A stretch of 64,000 nt of DNA from DASRHG01 sp035650655 (GTDB lineage: Bacteria > Desulfobacterota > Binatia > DP-6). The notes under the pieces were generated by a model, which was not told the DNA's origin, did not search any database, and was given only the letters and a program-made list of their open reading frames with translations. Positions 40,983 to 49,805 of the stretch are shown one piece after another. Made by a program: the position numbers and the translations under genes. Location of the stretch: assembly GCA_035650655.1 (NCBI GenBank), contig DASRHG010000169.1, positions 18,927 to 82,926 on the forward strand, written 5' to 3'. Numbering within the stretch: position 1 is the first letter of the stretch; every line of letters begins with the position of its first letter.

Positions 40983-41860
40983 GCGAGCCCTCCCGCCCGG
41001 CTCGTCTCGACGGCCGCGTACAGATCCGCTTCGAAGACCTCGAGCAACGCGTCGAGCGCGTCCGGGCCGAGCCCGAGGAGCCGCCACGCCGCCGCGGACA
41101 CGGGCGGCACGCACGTGTCGCCGCCGAAGCCGTAGCCGTAGGCGCGGACGAGCGTGTTCGCGACGTGCACGACGGCCGTCTCGACCGGCGCGGAACGGGC
41201 ACGCTCGGGCGCGTGGTGGTGCACGACCGGCTCCTGGACGCGCATCGGGAAGCGCCAGCGGGCGAGCAGCCACGAGGCGACCTCGGCGTGGTCGACGCCG
41301 AGGAGCTCCCGCTCGACGTCGCGGAACGCGACCCGCTCGGCGGCGGTGCGAGCGAGGACGGCGGCGAACACGTCCGGCGCCCGCTGGTAGAGGACGACCT
41401 TGCCGAGGTCGTGGAGCAGCCCGGCGCTCGAGACCTCCTCGGGCGCCTTCAACCCGAGCCGCTTCGCGAGCGCACCGGCCGCGACCGCCGTGCCGATCGA
41501 GTGCTCCCAGAAGCCCGTCAGGTTGATGCGGAGGTCGAGCACGGAGGTGCTGTAGAGGAGGCTTCGCGTGACGGTCGTGCCGAGGACGGTGAGCGCCTGG
41601 GTCACGGACCCGATTCGTCCCGAGAGACCGTAGAACGCCGAGTTGGCGAGCCGGAGGAGCTGCGCCGTCAGGACCTGGTCGGTCTCGATCAACGCCGCCG
41701 CTTCCGCGAGGTCCGCCTCGGGATTGGCGAGCGTGTCGGCGACGCGTTGGACGACGATCGGGAGCGTCGGCAGCTCGCGCAGCCGCTCGACCTCACGGCG
41801 GATCGTCCGCGGGTCGGCGGCGCCGGTCTCTCGCGCGGGCCTTGGCGGAACGGACGGCAT
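40979..41860 (-). CDS. HDOD domain signalling protein
   Basis: A 293-residue protein dominated by an HDOD domain: RLRELPTLPIVVQRVADTL near residue 27, DQVLTAQLLRLANSAFYGL near 61, and GLLHDLGKVVLY near 147, which keeps an HD pair. HDOD proteins act in signalling, often with sigma54 regulators or cyclic-di-GMP systems. Here it is coupled by GTGA to the activator downstream, so it may modulate it. The last ~70 residues contain a helical extension of unknown role. Confidence 0.9.
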   Translation of the reverse strand: MPSVPPRPARETGAADPRTIRREVERLRELPTLPIVVQRVADTLANPEADLAEAAALIETDQVLTAQLLRLANSAFYGLSGRIGSVTQALTVLGTTVTRSLLYSTSVLDLRINLTGFWEHSIGTAVAAGALAKRLGLKAPEEVSSAGLLHDLGKVVLYQRAPDVFAAVLARTAAERVAFRDVERELLGVDHAEVASWLLARWRFPMRVQEPVVHHHAPERARSAPVETAVVHVANTLVRAYGYGFGGDTCVPPVSAAAWRLLGLGPDALDALLEVFEADLYAAVETSRAGGLA

Positions 41861-41981
41861 CGGTCATCCTGCGGTGCGGCATCCCGCCCACCGCGGTCGA
41901 CGTTCGGCGCGGCGCCTTCGGGTCCCGCATCCGCTCTCGACATTCAGCGTAGCGGCCGACCCGTCGACTCACAAACCGCGC

Positions 41982-42011
41982 TTGACAGTCGGTAGGCAAC
42001 CTGCGAATCGA
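41982..42011 (+). promoter_or_regulatory. Possible promoter of the small Cys-rich protein
   Basis: A perfect TTGACA (41982-41987) lies about 74 bases before the start codon at 42061. The matching -10 region 17-18 bases downstream (GAATCG/AATCGA) is poor, so the call rests on the -35 only. Confidence 0.3.
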
Positions 42012-42060
42012 TGAAAGTGGGATATTTTGCCGGCTTGCTCACCGAGACAGGAGGCTTGTG

Positions 42061-42357
42061 ATGATCGGCAGGAAGCTCGGATCCGTGCTCGTGACCGTGG
42101 TGTTCGGGCTCAGCCTCTCCGCGGCGCCCGCGATGGCAAAGAATCACTGCTCGCCGTTGAAGAACCACACGAAGGGCTGCAAGAACGAGATCAGGGGCTG
42201 TCAGGGCATCCACCTCTGCAAGGACAGGAGCGTCAAGGGGAAGAACCGGCGGAAGTGCCTCAGGAGCTGCAAGACGGACATCGTGAACGCCTGCAAGGCG
42301 GACAACACCGTCTGCACCGCGTCGCCCTCGGGCGCGTTCCTCGACGCCATCGACTGA
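42061..42357 (+). CDS. Small secreted Cys-rich basic protein
   Basis: A 98-residue exported protein. The signal peptide (GSVLVTVVFGLSLSAAPAMA) is cleaved near residue 26. The mature part is lysine rich with eight cysteines in CSPLKNHTKGC, GCQGIHLC, KCLRSC and CKADNTVC, so several disulfides are likely. I do not recognise a family. The ATG at 42061 follows AGGAGG with good spacing; the GTG three bases earlier is less likely. Confidence 0.72.
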   Translation: MIGRKLGSVLVTVVFGLSLSAAPAMAKNHCSPLKNHTKGCKNEIRGCQGIHLCKDRSVKGKNRRKCLRSCKTDIVNACKADNTVCTASPSGAFLDAID

Positions 42358-42557
42358 TCCGATTACGCCGGCCGTCCCGCGGCCCGGTGCCCGGGACGGT
42401 CGCGCGCCGTCCCCCCGCGCGTGCGCGGGTCCGCCCTCCGATCGCTCGGTGCGCCGTCCGGCGCCGCGCTCGACGCGTCGGGTGACAGGGCGCGACGAGC
42501 CGTGCGCGACTACCCGGGGCCAGCCCTGGGCACGGCGCTTGCTCCATCCGAGCGGCG

Positions 42558-42779
42558 ATGGATCCGACCCTTCGCGGAGCTCGATGCCGTACGACGCGAC
42601 CCATCGCGCACCACGCGGGCTGGCTGCCGCGTGAGCTGCGGGGCACGGTTCGCTACACCACCGAGAACCTCGGCCGGACCCTCGTGTGCGTGGAGTTCGA
42701 CTCCGGCCAATCGCTCCTCGTCCTCGCGGACGACGTGTCCATCGAGGGCGTGACGGAGTCGCCGCGGACGGGCGGCTAG
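42558..42779 (+). CDS. Small hypothetical protein (73 aa)
   Basis: A 73-residue frame whose core, LRGTVRYTTENLGRTLVCVEF, DSGQSLLVLADDVSIEG, looks like a small beta domain seen in short uncharacterised proteins. The N-terminal 25 residues may be too long, and a later start is possible. Its stop shares CTAG with the convergent carboxypeptidase stop. Confidence 0.55.
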   Translation: MDPTLRGARCRTTRPIAHHAGWLPRELRGTVRYTTENLGRTLVCVEFDSGQSLLVLADDVSIEGVTESPRTGG

Positions 42780-43927
42780 GGCGTCGTCGAAGCCGACAGT
42801 CCGCGGTTCCAGAACCACGACAGCCAGCCGGTCGCGGCAACGTCCCGGTCCGCGACGACGGCGACCCGTCCGAGCTCCTGGTCGCCGCGGCGCACGACGA
42901 TGTCGCCGAGCGGCTGTCGCCGGTGGACCGGCGCCTGGATGAGGCGCGGGATGCGTGCCTCGACCGCGATGCCCTTGTCCTCGGCGCGCTTCACGAGCAC
43001 GCGGAGGTCGTCGACCGCGACCGCCTGGACGTGCTCGTCGAGCCCGCCGGCGACGGGGACGTCGCCGACGGCGACGCCGCGATGCGCGGGCGCCACCATC
43101 CGCCAGCTCGCGAACGCCTCGTTCAAGAGGCGCGTCGCCTCGCCGAAGCATCCCGCCTTCGTCGGCACGCCGAGCACGACCGCGATGACGCTCAGGTCGT
43201 TCCGCTTCGCGGTCGCCGTGACCGAGAAGCCCGCCTCCCGGTAGTAGCCCGTCTTGAGCCCGGTCGCGCCCTGGTACGTGCGCACGAGGTGGTTCGTGTT
43301 CTGCATCTGCATTGCGCCGTTGCGAAAGGGCGCTTCGACCGTCCCCGCCCACGCCATCACCTCGGGGAAGCGCATGAGCTCGCGCGCGAGGACCGCGAGG
43401 TCGTGCGCGCTCGTGAGATCCGCCGTCTGCCCGGGACCCGGCGGCAGCCCGTGGGGCGTCTGATACGTCGTATCGGCGAGTCCGAGCTGCTTCGCGCGCG
43501 CGTTCATCAGCTCGACGAAGGCGGCGCTCGAGCCCGCGAGGTGCTCGGCGACGGCGACCGCCGCATCGTTCGCCGAGTGGATCATCACGGCCTTCAGCAT
43601 CTCCTCGAGCGAGAACGTCTCGCCCTCGGCGAGGTACACCTGCGATCCGCCGATCCGGCTCGCCCACGCCGAGGTTCGCACGGGCTCGGAGAGCGAGTTC
43701 GCGCCGCCCCGCACCCGCTCCATCGCGAGCAGCACGGTCATCATCTTCGTCATCGACGCGGGGGGCCAGCGCTTGTGCGAGTCGTGCTCGGCGAGGACGG
43801 TCCCGCTGTCGGCGTCCATGACCAGATACGCGACCGGGGGGCCCGGTGCCGCCGCGCGTCGCGCGAACGCCGCGGTCCCGGAGACCGCGATCGCAACCGC
43901 CGTGACTGCCACCCTCCACCGCCCCAT
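42776..43927 (-). CDS. D-alanyl-D-alanine carboxypeptidase (DacA/DacF-like)
   Basis: Low-molecular-weight penicillin-binding protein that trims the terminal D-Ala from peptidoglycan stems. The protein has 383 residues with a signal peptide. The three active-site motifs are SMTK (S58-K61), SAN near residue 117 and KTG near residue 227. The C-terminal domain (from about residue 275) ends in WLSWFWNRGL, probably an amphipathic membrane anchor. It starts with ATG at 43927. Confidence 0.94.
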   Translation of the reverse strand: MGRWRVAVTAVAIAVSGTAAFARRAAAPGPPVAYLVMDADSGTVLAEHDSHKRWPPASMTKMMTVLLAMERVRGGANSLSEPVRTSAWASRIGGSQVYLAEGETFSLEEMLKAVMIHSANDAAVAVAEHLAGSSAAFVELMNARAKQLGLADTTYQTPHGLPPGPGQTADLTSAHDLAVLARELMRFPEVMAWAGTVEAPFRNGAMQMQNTNHLVRTYQGATGLKTGYYREAGFSVTATAKRNDLSVIAVVLGVPTKAGCFGEATRLLNEAFASWRMVAPAHRGVAVGDVPVAGGLDEHVQAVAVDDLRVLVKRAEDKGIAVEARIPRLIQAPVHRRQPLGDIVVRRGDQELGRVAVVADRDVAATGWLSWFWNRGLSASTTP

Positions 43928-43966
43928 GCGTCCTCCCCCGCGGCGCCCCCCGCGGCGTTCCCCGTC

Positions 43967-44437
43967 TCAGCGCGCGAGGGTGGAGAGCGCCTCGGCGCGG
44001 CGGATCAGCTGATCCGCTTCGGCACGGATCACGTGTCCCGTGCCGTCGAGCTCGCCGTCGAGAAGCAGCCCGCCCACGTCCCCCGCGCGCCGAAGAAAGG
44101 CGACGAACCCCTCGCGCGTGAGACGCTGGGGTACGTAGCCGCGGGTATTCACCAGCTCGCTCCACACCGGGCCGACCGCCGCATCGTTGGTCCACACGAA
44201 CAGCGTCCAGCCCCACTCCCACCGGCCGCCAAGATACTCGCCCGCGGACCGCCGCGCGGGCGGCCGCCAGAAGACGAGGAAGCCGGCCGACCGCGAGAGC
44301 GCCTGGAGCGCGGCGAGAGGCCGCGGTCGGGTCGCCGCTGGACGCAGACGCGGACCTGGGTGGAGCCGTCGGCGAGCCGCGAAATCGACCTGGATGACTT
44401 TGGCGCGTGTCGCGGTCTGCGTAGTGGTCTGCTGCAA
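43967..44437 (-). CDS. Hypothetical protein (156 aa)
   Basis: A cytoplasmic protein of 156 residues. The first 40 are basic and proline rich; the rest (SRSAGFLVFWRPPARRSA, WEWGWTLFVWTNDAAVGPVWSEL) is rich in tryptophan and aromatic residues. I do not recognise a family. It lies 39 bases upstream of dacF-like on the same strand and may be co-transcribed. Confidence 0.55.
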   Translation of the reverse strand: MQQTTTQTATRAKVIQVDFAARRRLHPGPRLRPAATRPRPLAALQALSRSAGFLVFWRPPARRSAGEYLGGRWEWGWTLFVWTNDAAVGPVWSELVNTRGYVPQRLTREGFVAFLRRAGDVGGLLLDGELDGTGHVIRAEADQLIRRAEALSTLAR

Positions 44438-44486
44438 GGCGCGCCGAGGCTACCAGCGCCTCCCGAGGAGGTCAACGAAAAAGAGG

Positions 44487-44849
44487 CTAGTGGCCGTAGC
44501 GGGTGTCGGCGTGCGAGGCGAGCTGCTCGAGCAGCCGCTGCTCGGCCTGCCGGTACGCGACCGCCCGAAGCATCTCCTGAGTCTGCTGGGCGAGGGGCAC
44601 GGAGGCGATCACACCGGCCAGCTCCGCCGGGGAGAGCTGGACAATGGCGTTCTCCATGGCGTCGATCACCTCGCCCGGCAGCTCCGGCACGTCCACCTGC
44701 TTCGCGACCTCGAGCGCCGCCTGGAAGCGGCGCGCGAACTGCTCCTTCGCCTCGGCACGCTCCTCGGGCGTGCAGACGGCCCCGATCTTCTTCGCGGCGG
44801 CGTCGAACAGCCGGTCGAAGGCCTGGAGGAGGGCTTCCCGTCCAGTCAT
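44487..44849 (-). CDS. Hypothetical helical protein (120 aa)
   Basis: A 120-residue, almost entirely helical protein beginning MTGREALLQAFDRLFDAAAKK. Conserved-looking segments are TPEERAEAKEQFARRFQ and PLAQQTQEMLRAVAYRQAE. No domain is recognised. The start at 44849 was chosen over an extension that runs into the promoter space of the divergent heptad-repeat gene. Confidence 0.6.
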   Translation of the reverse strand: MTGREALLQAFDRLFDAAAKKIGAVCTPEERAEAKEQFARRFQAALEVAKQVDVPELPGEVIDAMENAIVQLSPAELAGVIASVPLAQQTQEMLRAVAYRQAEQRLLEQLASHADTRYGH

Positions 44850-44933
44850 GCGCGCCAGTCTAGCCACGAGCGCCCACCCTGTCACCCCGCGCTGGGTTTG
44901 AACTCGGCCCGTCCGTTCAGTACCGTCGAGGAC

Positions 44934-45221
44934 ATGCACGGACACTCATGGAAGAGCCTCCTCCCGACCACCGCCGCGGCGCTCCTCCTCGCCGCCGTCG
45001 CGGTCCCCGCCCACGCCGGCTCGGTCGCCGACTCCGCGCAGCGCGCCGAGCAGGCCGCCGCCCGCGCGGAAGCCGCCGCCACGCGCTCCGAAGCGGCGGC
45101 GAGCCGGACCGAGCAGGCGATGACCCGTCTCGAAGCCGCGATGAACGAGTACGAGAAGCGGCATGCGCCGAGGCACCCGCACGCGGCGCACTCGATGCAC
45201 CACGCGCACGCGAAGCAGTAG
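44934..45221 (+). CDS. Small exported heptad-repeat protein, His-rich tail
   Basis: A 95-residue exported protein. After the signal peptide (TTAAALLLAAVAVPAHA) come seven-residue repeats of the type RAEQAAA, RAEAAAT, RSEAAAS, RTEQAMT, RLEAAMN, forming a coiled coil like the lipoprotein at 22927. The tail is histidine rich (HPHAAHSMHHAHAKQ) and could bind metal. Unlike its relative it has no lipobox cysteine, so it is probably periplasmic. The start is ATG at 44934. Confidence 0.78.
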   Translation: MHGHSWKSLLPTTAAALLLAAVAVPAHAGSVADSAQRAEQAAARAEAAATRSEAAASRTEQAMTRLEAAMNEYEKRHAPRHPHAAHSMHHAHAKQ

Positions 45222-45303
45222 CGCGCCCCCCCACGAGCGCGGATCGGCGTCGCGCCCGGCCGACGCCTTGCCGCCGCAGGGCCGGGCTTGCTAGAGCCCG
45301 GCC

Positions 45304-47046
45304 GTGGACGACACCCGACGGATGGCGGGCGCGCTGGGTCGCGCCGCGGCCGGACGGGAGTCTCCGCGCGCCGACGGCGGCGCCCTCGTCGGGCGCATCC
45401 TGGCCGAGCAGCGCGTCGCGCACCTCTTCACGGTGAACGGCGGGCACATCTGGCCGATCCTCGCGCACCTGCGCGAGAACGGCGTGCAGATGATCCACAT
45501 GCGCCACGAGCAGTCGTGCGCGTACGCCGCCGACGGGTACGCGCGCGCGAGCGGGCGCGTCGGCGTCCTCTCCGTCACCGCCGGCTGCGGCCTGACGAAC
45601 GCGGTCACCGGCCTCTGCGTCGCCGGGCTCACCGGCAGCCCCGTCGTCTGCCTCGCCGGCCAGCACCCGACGACCGAGGACCAGCTGGGCTCCTTCCAGG
45701 AGGCGTACGGCGCGGAGATCTGCCGCTCCTTCGCGAAATTCACGAAGCGGGTCCTCGACTGGTCGACGATCGAGGTCGACGTCCGGCTCGCGTTCCGCGA
45801 GGCCAGCGCGCCGCCTCCCGGGCCCGCCGTCGTCGAGATCCCGACCAACGTCCTCTACGCCGAGGGCGATGTCGCGCGGCAGCGTCGCGGCGCCCGCGTC
45901 TACGACCCGGCCGCGCTCCGCGCCGCCGGCGATCCCACGGCGATCGCGCGCGCGCTCGAGCAGCTCGTGCGCGCCGAGCGGCCGCTCATCGTCGCCGGCG
46001 ACGGCGTCTTCTGGTCCGACGCCGCGGCCGAGCTCCGCGCGCTCGCGACCCGCCTCCGCGTCCCCGTCTACAGCCGCCGCGCCGGCCAGGGCGCGCTCCC
46101 CGAGGACGACCCGCTCGCGGTCCGGGGCGCCTGGAAGAAGCCCTTCACCGGCCGCGCCGACGTCGTCCTCGCGGTCGGCTTCCGGTTCTGGAGCGGCGAG
46201 CACTTCGGCCAGCCGCCGACCTGGAACGCCGACGCGACCTACATCCAGGTCGACGCGGTCCCGTCCCGCATCGGTTGGCACGTCGACGCCGCGATCCCGA
46301 TCGTCGGCGACCCGAAGCTCGTGCTGGGCCAGCTCGTCGTGGCGGCCGGGACCACGCCGCCCGACCCCCCGCCCGCGCGCGAGGCGTGGCTCGCGGAGGT
46401 GACGTCGGTCCGCAGCCGCTTCACGGCGGCGCTCGACGCGCAGGAGCGGGAGGTGCACGACGCGGTCCCGATCCACCCCGCGCGGCTCACACGCGAGCTC
46501 CTCGCGCGCCTCGACGGCGACGCGACCCTCGTCGTCGACAGCTTCACGCTCTCGGGCTGGCTCTCCCAGTGGTTCGGCGCGCGGTTCCCGGGCCAGATCA
46601 TCGACGCCGGCCCGCTCGCACCGGTCGGGCACGGCGTCGGCATGGCGATCGGGGCGCAGCTCGCGCGCCCGGGGCGGCAGGTCGTCGCGGTCATGGGCGA
46701 CGGCGGCTTCGGCATCGGCGGCATGGAGATCGAGACGGCGCTCAAGCACCGCCTCCCGATCGTGATCGTGCTCTGGAACAACGCCTCGTGGGGCCCGAGC
46801 TTCGAGGAGATGCCGATGCTGCGCGGCCGCGTCGACCCCTTCGACATGCTGCCCGACCTCCGCTACGATCGCATGTTCGAGGCGATCGGCTGCCACGGCG
46901 AGCACGTGACGCGCCCCGACCAGATCGGGCCGGCGCTCGAGCGCGCGTTTCGTGCGGGGAAGCCGTCGGTCGTGAACGTCCTCGGCGACCGACGCGTCGG
47001 CCACGCGCGGCTCGGCGGGAACCTCCTCGGCTCGACGCGGGTCTGA
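45304..47046 (+). CDS. Thiamine diphosphate-dependent enzyme (acetolactate synthase/2-hydroxyacyl-CoA lyase-like)
   Basis: A 580-residue ThDP enzyme. The catalytic glutamate lies in RHEQSCAYAADGYARASG near residue 62, the central domain is FAD/CoA-like from about 205, and the cofactor motif is GDGGFGIGGMEIE with LWNNASW about 25 residues on (GDG...NN). The overall layout matches acetolactate synthase large subunits, oxalyl-CoA decarboxylase and 2-hydroxyacyl-CoA lyase. There is no small subunit gene, and acyl-CoA genes are common nearby, so a lyase acting on a CoA ester is the favoured guess. Starts with GTG. Confidence 0.85.
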   Translation: MDDTRRMAGALGRAAAGRESPRADGGALVGRILAEQRVAHLFTVNGGHIWPILAHLRENGVQMIHMRHEQSCAYAADGYARASGRVGVLSVTAGCGLTNAVTGLCVAGLTGSPVVCLAGQHPTTEDQLGSFQEAYGAEICRSFAKFTKRVLDWSTIEVDVRLAFREASAPPPGPAVVEIPTNVLYAEGDVARQRRGARVYDPAALRAAGDPTAIARALEQLVRAERPLIVAGDGVFWSDAAAELRALATRLRVPVYSRRAGQGALPEDDPLAVRGAWKKPFTGRADVVLAVGFRFWSGEHFGQPPTWNADATYIQVDAVPSRIGWHVDAAIPIVGDPKLVLGQLVVAAGTTPPDPPPAREAWLAEVTSVRSRFTAALDAQEREVHDAVPIHPARLTRELLARLDGDATLVVDSFTLSGWLSQWFGARFPGQIIDAGPLAPVGHGVGMAIGAQLARPGRQVVAVMGDGGFGIGGMEIETALKHRLPIVIVLWNNASWGPSFEEMPMLRGRVDPFDMLPDLRYDRMFEAIGCHGEHVTRPDQIGPALERAFRAGKPSVVNVLGDRRVGHARLGGNLLGSTRV

Positions 47047-47056
47047 GCCCGGCGCG

Positions 47057-47590
47057 TCAGCGAACCTTGACGAACGGGAACGCCGTCCTCGTCGCGCGAT
47101 CGAGGACGCCGATCCCCGCCTGATCCCCGAGCGTCTCGATCACGAGGACGACGTCGGGATCCCGGAACGCGACGCGCGGCGCGTGCCCGCGCGCCTCGAG
47201 CGCGCGCCAGACCGCGTCTCCGACCTCGCGCTCGACCGTCGGCGTGTGGAGGCGGCCCTTCATACCGCGCCGCTCGAGGCGGACGAAGAACGACTTCCCG
47301 GCGAGGCGGTCGAGGAGCGGCTCGGCCGCCGCGGCGAACGTCGCGCTCGCCGTCGGCGCCTCGAAGCGCACGTGCAGCGCGAGCGGCACGAGCTTCGCGA
47401 GCGCGCCGGCCAGACGCGCGTCGGCCGCAAGCGCGTCGCGCACGCGCGGGAGGAGCGCCGCCGGATCGTCCACCTCCGCGACCACGACGTTCCGATAGCC
47501 GCCGGGGCGAAACGGCGCGAGGCGGCGGAGCGCCGCGAGGAGGTCGTCCCGCCGACCCTCGATGGAGGTGGCGAGCGCGTTCCACGCCAT
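47057..47590 (-). CDS. Stand-alone THUMP domain protein
   Basis: A 177-residue protein whose second half matches the THUMP RNA-binding domain: FVRLERRGMKGRLHTPTVER, VGDAVWRALEA, and PDVVLVIETLGDQAGIGVLD. The first half is helical (an N-terminal ferredoxin-like part is possible). No methyltransferase or thiouridylase domain is attached, unlike most bacterial THUMP proteins, so it resembles Tan1/THUMPD1-like proteins that help tRNA modification. It lies two bases after the hydratase stop and is likely co-transcribed with it. Confidence 0.8.
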   Translation of the reverse strand: MAWNALATSIEGRRDDLLAALRRLAPFRPGGYRNVVVAEVDDPAALLPRVRDALAADARLAGALAKLVPLALHVRFEAPTASATFAAAAEPLLDRLAGKSFFVRLERRGMKGRLHTPTVEREVGDAVWRALEARGHAPRVAFRDPDVVLVIETLGDQAGIGVLDRATRTAFPFVKVR

Positions 47591-47592
47591 GG

Positions 47593-48375
47593 TCAGCGCC
47601 CGGTGAAGCGGGGCGGGCGGCGCTCGAGCGCCGCGCGGGCGCCCTCGGCGGCGTCCTCCGTGCGCAGGAGCACGCTCTGCGCGAGGAGCTCCATCTGGAG
47701 AAAGGTGTGCGTGTCGACGTTGCTGCCGAGGTCGACGAGCCGCTTCGCGAGACCGACGGCGAGCGGCGCGTTCGCCGCGATCCCCTCCGCGAGGCGCGTG
47801 GCCGCGGCGAGGTGCTCCCCCGGCGGCACGACCTCGTGCACGAGGCCGATCGCGTGCGCCTCGGCGGCGCCGATCATCCGGCCGGTCATGACGAGCTCCT
47901 TCGCCCGTGCGTAGCCGACCGTCCGAACGAGCCGCGCCGTGCCGCCGACGTCCGGGACGAGCCCGAGCTTCACCTCGGGAAGGCCGAGCTCGCAGTCGGC
48001 GGTCGCGACGCGAAGGTCGCACGCGAGCGCGAGCTCGAGGCCGAGGCCCGGCACGTAGCGATGCAGCGCGCCGATCACCGGCTTCTCCACCGCTTCCAGG
48101 CGCGAGAGCGCCGCCTGCATCGCGCCGATCCGGCTCCGGAACGGCTCGTCGCTCGCCACGTCGCCGGCGAGCATCCCGAAATCGACCCCGGCCGAGAAGA
48201 CCGGTCCTTCGCCGTAGATCACGATCGCGCGGACGTCGCGTTCGCGCTCCGCGGCGACGACGGCGTCGACGAGCTCGTGGAGCAGCTCCCGGTGGAGCGC
48301 GTTGCGCTTCTCGGGACGGTTCAAGCCGAGGAGAAGGAGCGCGCCGTCGCGACGGCTTCGGACGAGAGCGGCCAT
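47593..48375 (-). CDS. Enoyl-CoA hydratase/isomerase family protein
   Basis: A 260-residue crotonase-fold protein. Seen are LNRPEKRNALHRELLHEL near residue 18, FSAGVDFGMLAGD near 60, HRYVPGLGLELALACDLRVA near 104 and the catalytic segment LPEVKLGLVPDVGGTARL near 130, whose two glutamates match an active enoyl-CoA hydratase. It is the fourth crotonase-fold gene in the window. It precedes the THUMP gene on the same strand. Confidence 0.9.
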   Translation of the reverse strand: MAALVRSRRDGALLLLGLNRPEKRNALHRELLHELVDAVVAAERERDVRAIVIYGEGPVFSAGVDFGMLAGDVASDEPFRSRIGAMQAALSRLEAVEKPVIGALHRYVPGLGLELALACDLRVATADCELGLPEVKLGLVPDVGGTARLVRTVGYARAKELVMTGRMIGAAEAHAIGLVHEVVPPGEHLAAATRLAEGIAANAPLAVGLAKRLVDLGSNVDTHTFLQMELLAQSVLLRTEDAAEGARAALERRPPRFTGR

Positions 48376-48462
48376 GAGACCTCCGCGGCGGGATTATGTC
48401 CCCCCACGACGCATCCCACAATGCTTCACGCCTCTCCGCGCGGTTGCTATAAGCGCGAGCCC

Positions 48463-49743
48463 ATGCGTCTCGTCTCGCCATTCGTTTTCGCCGCGCTCGC
48501 GATCCTCGCCGCACGTCCCGCGCTCGGCGCCAAGAAGATCCTCTACGCCACCGAAGGCACGCCCGGCCGCATCGCGGGCTACTGCCTGAACGCCGACGGG
48601 TCGCTCGCGTCGAACGCCTCCTTCCGCTTCGAGCTGCGCGACGGGCTCGACCCGACGAAGACGTTCCCGCGGCGGGTCCTCATCGACCCGCGCGTGCGGC
48701 CCGGCGCGCCGAACGGCGTCGCGTACGTCGTGGAAACCGACCGCGTCGAGGTGTTCCGGATCGGCAACACCGGCTTCTTGAAGCGGATCGGGACGACGAA
48801 GCCCGTCGACGAGATGCGCACCCTCGACGTCGCCGTGAGCGAGAACGGCAGCTTCCTCTACGTCCCGCAGTCGGGGCGGAACCGCATCGTCGCATACCCG
48901 CTCGACCCGAACGACGGGTCGATCGCCGGCGAACCCACGAGCTGCATCCAGGGCGCCCTGCCGTCGAGGTACCAGCGCATCCGCGCCGCGAACGGCCTCG
49001 TCTACGTCGTGACGACGGACCACTCCGCGCGCATCGAAGTCTTCAAGCCGGCGGCGGACGGGAGCCTCCCGGCGAAGTATCCCGACGAGTGCAAGGCGGC
49101 TCCCGTGGGCGGCACGCGGCCGCCGGTCACCAATCCCGTCGTGACGGGGGGGTCGACGCGCAAGAAGCTCACGGTCCCGAAGCCGTTCGCGATCGGCATG
49201 ATCGGCGGCGTGCCGTACGCCTACGTCGACGAGCGTGGCAGCCACAAGATCAGCGGGTTCCGCCTGGACCCCGCGACCGCCTGCAACCCCGTGGATGCGA
49301 CCCTCGGCGTCGGGAACTTCTGTCCGCCGGTCGCGGTGAAGCCAAACGGCAAGAAGAAGATGTTCCAGAAGCGCGACAGCAGGACGGGGAGCCTCGTCCT
49401 GTACGAGGACTTGATCTTCTACGGCAACACCCTTCTGGCGGCGAACTTCGGCAAGGGCCGGATCGACGCGTTCCTCATCCCGACGGACGGCCCGCACGCC
49501 GGCCGCCTGCCGAAGGTGCCGACCGTCTCCTCGGCGCAGGACATCCGGATGAGCCCCGTGCACCTGACGGCCGACGACGACGTCCTCTACGTCGCGACCG
49601 GCGCGCTCGACGCGATCACCGCCTATCGTCTGCGGCGAGACGGGCTCCTGGTCGACCGGACCCCGTTCAGCCGGACGGGCGAGGAGACGGACTCGTTCCC
49701 GAACGACGTCGCGGTCGCGAGCCTGCCCGAGCAGTGTCAGTAG
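48463..49743 (+). CDS. Secreted beta-propeller protein (lactonase-like)
   Basis: A 426-residue exported protein with a signal peptide (residues 1-23). Repeats of the form YVVETDRVEVFRIG, LYVPQSGRNRIVAYPLDP, VYVVTTDHSARIEVFKP and LYVATGALDAITAYRL mark a seven-bladed propeller like those of 6-phosphogluconolactonase-type proteins. The enzymatic residues cannot be confirmed. It is followed 62 bases later by another exported protein, and both are probably in one transcript. Confidence 0.72.
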   Translation: MRLVSPFVFAALAILAARPALGAKKILYATEGTPGRIAGYCLNADGSLASNASFRFELRDGLDPTKTFPRRVLIDPRVRPGAPNGVAYVVETDRVEVFRIGNTGFLKRIGTTKPVDEMRTLDVAVSENGSFLYVPQSGRNRIVAYPLDPNDGSIAGEPTSCIQGALPSRYQRIRAANGLVYVVTTDHSARIEVFKPAADGSLPAKYPDECKAAPVGGTRPPVTNPVVTGGSTRKKLTVPKPFAIGMIGGVPYAYVDERGSHKISGFRLDPATACNPVDATLGVGNFCPPVAVKPNGKKKMFQKRDSRTGSLVLYEDLIFYGNTLLAANFGKGRIDAFLIPTDGPHAGRLPKVPTVSSAQDIRMSPVHLTADDDVLYVATGALDAITAYRLRRDGLLVDRTPFSRTGEETDSFPNDVAVASLPEQCQ

Positions 49744-49805
49744 CAGCCGCGTAGCTGCTTTTGTAGTTGCAAAGCGTGCGCGGCGGCCGTACGCTCCGGC
49801 GTCCG

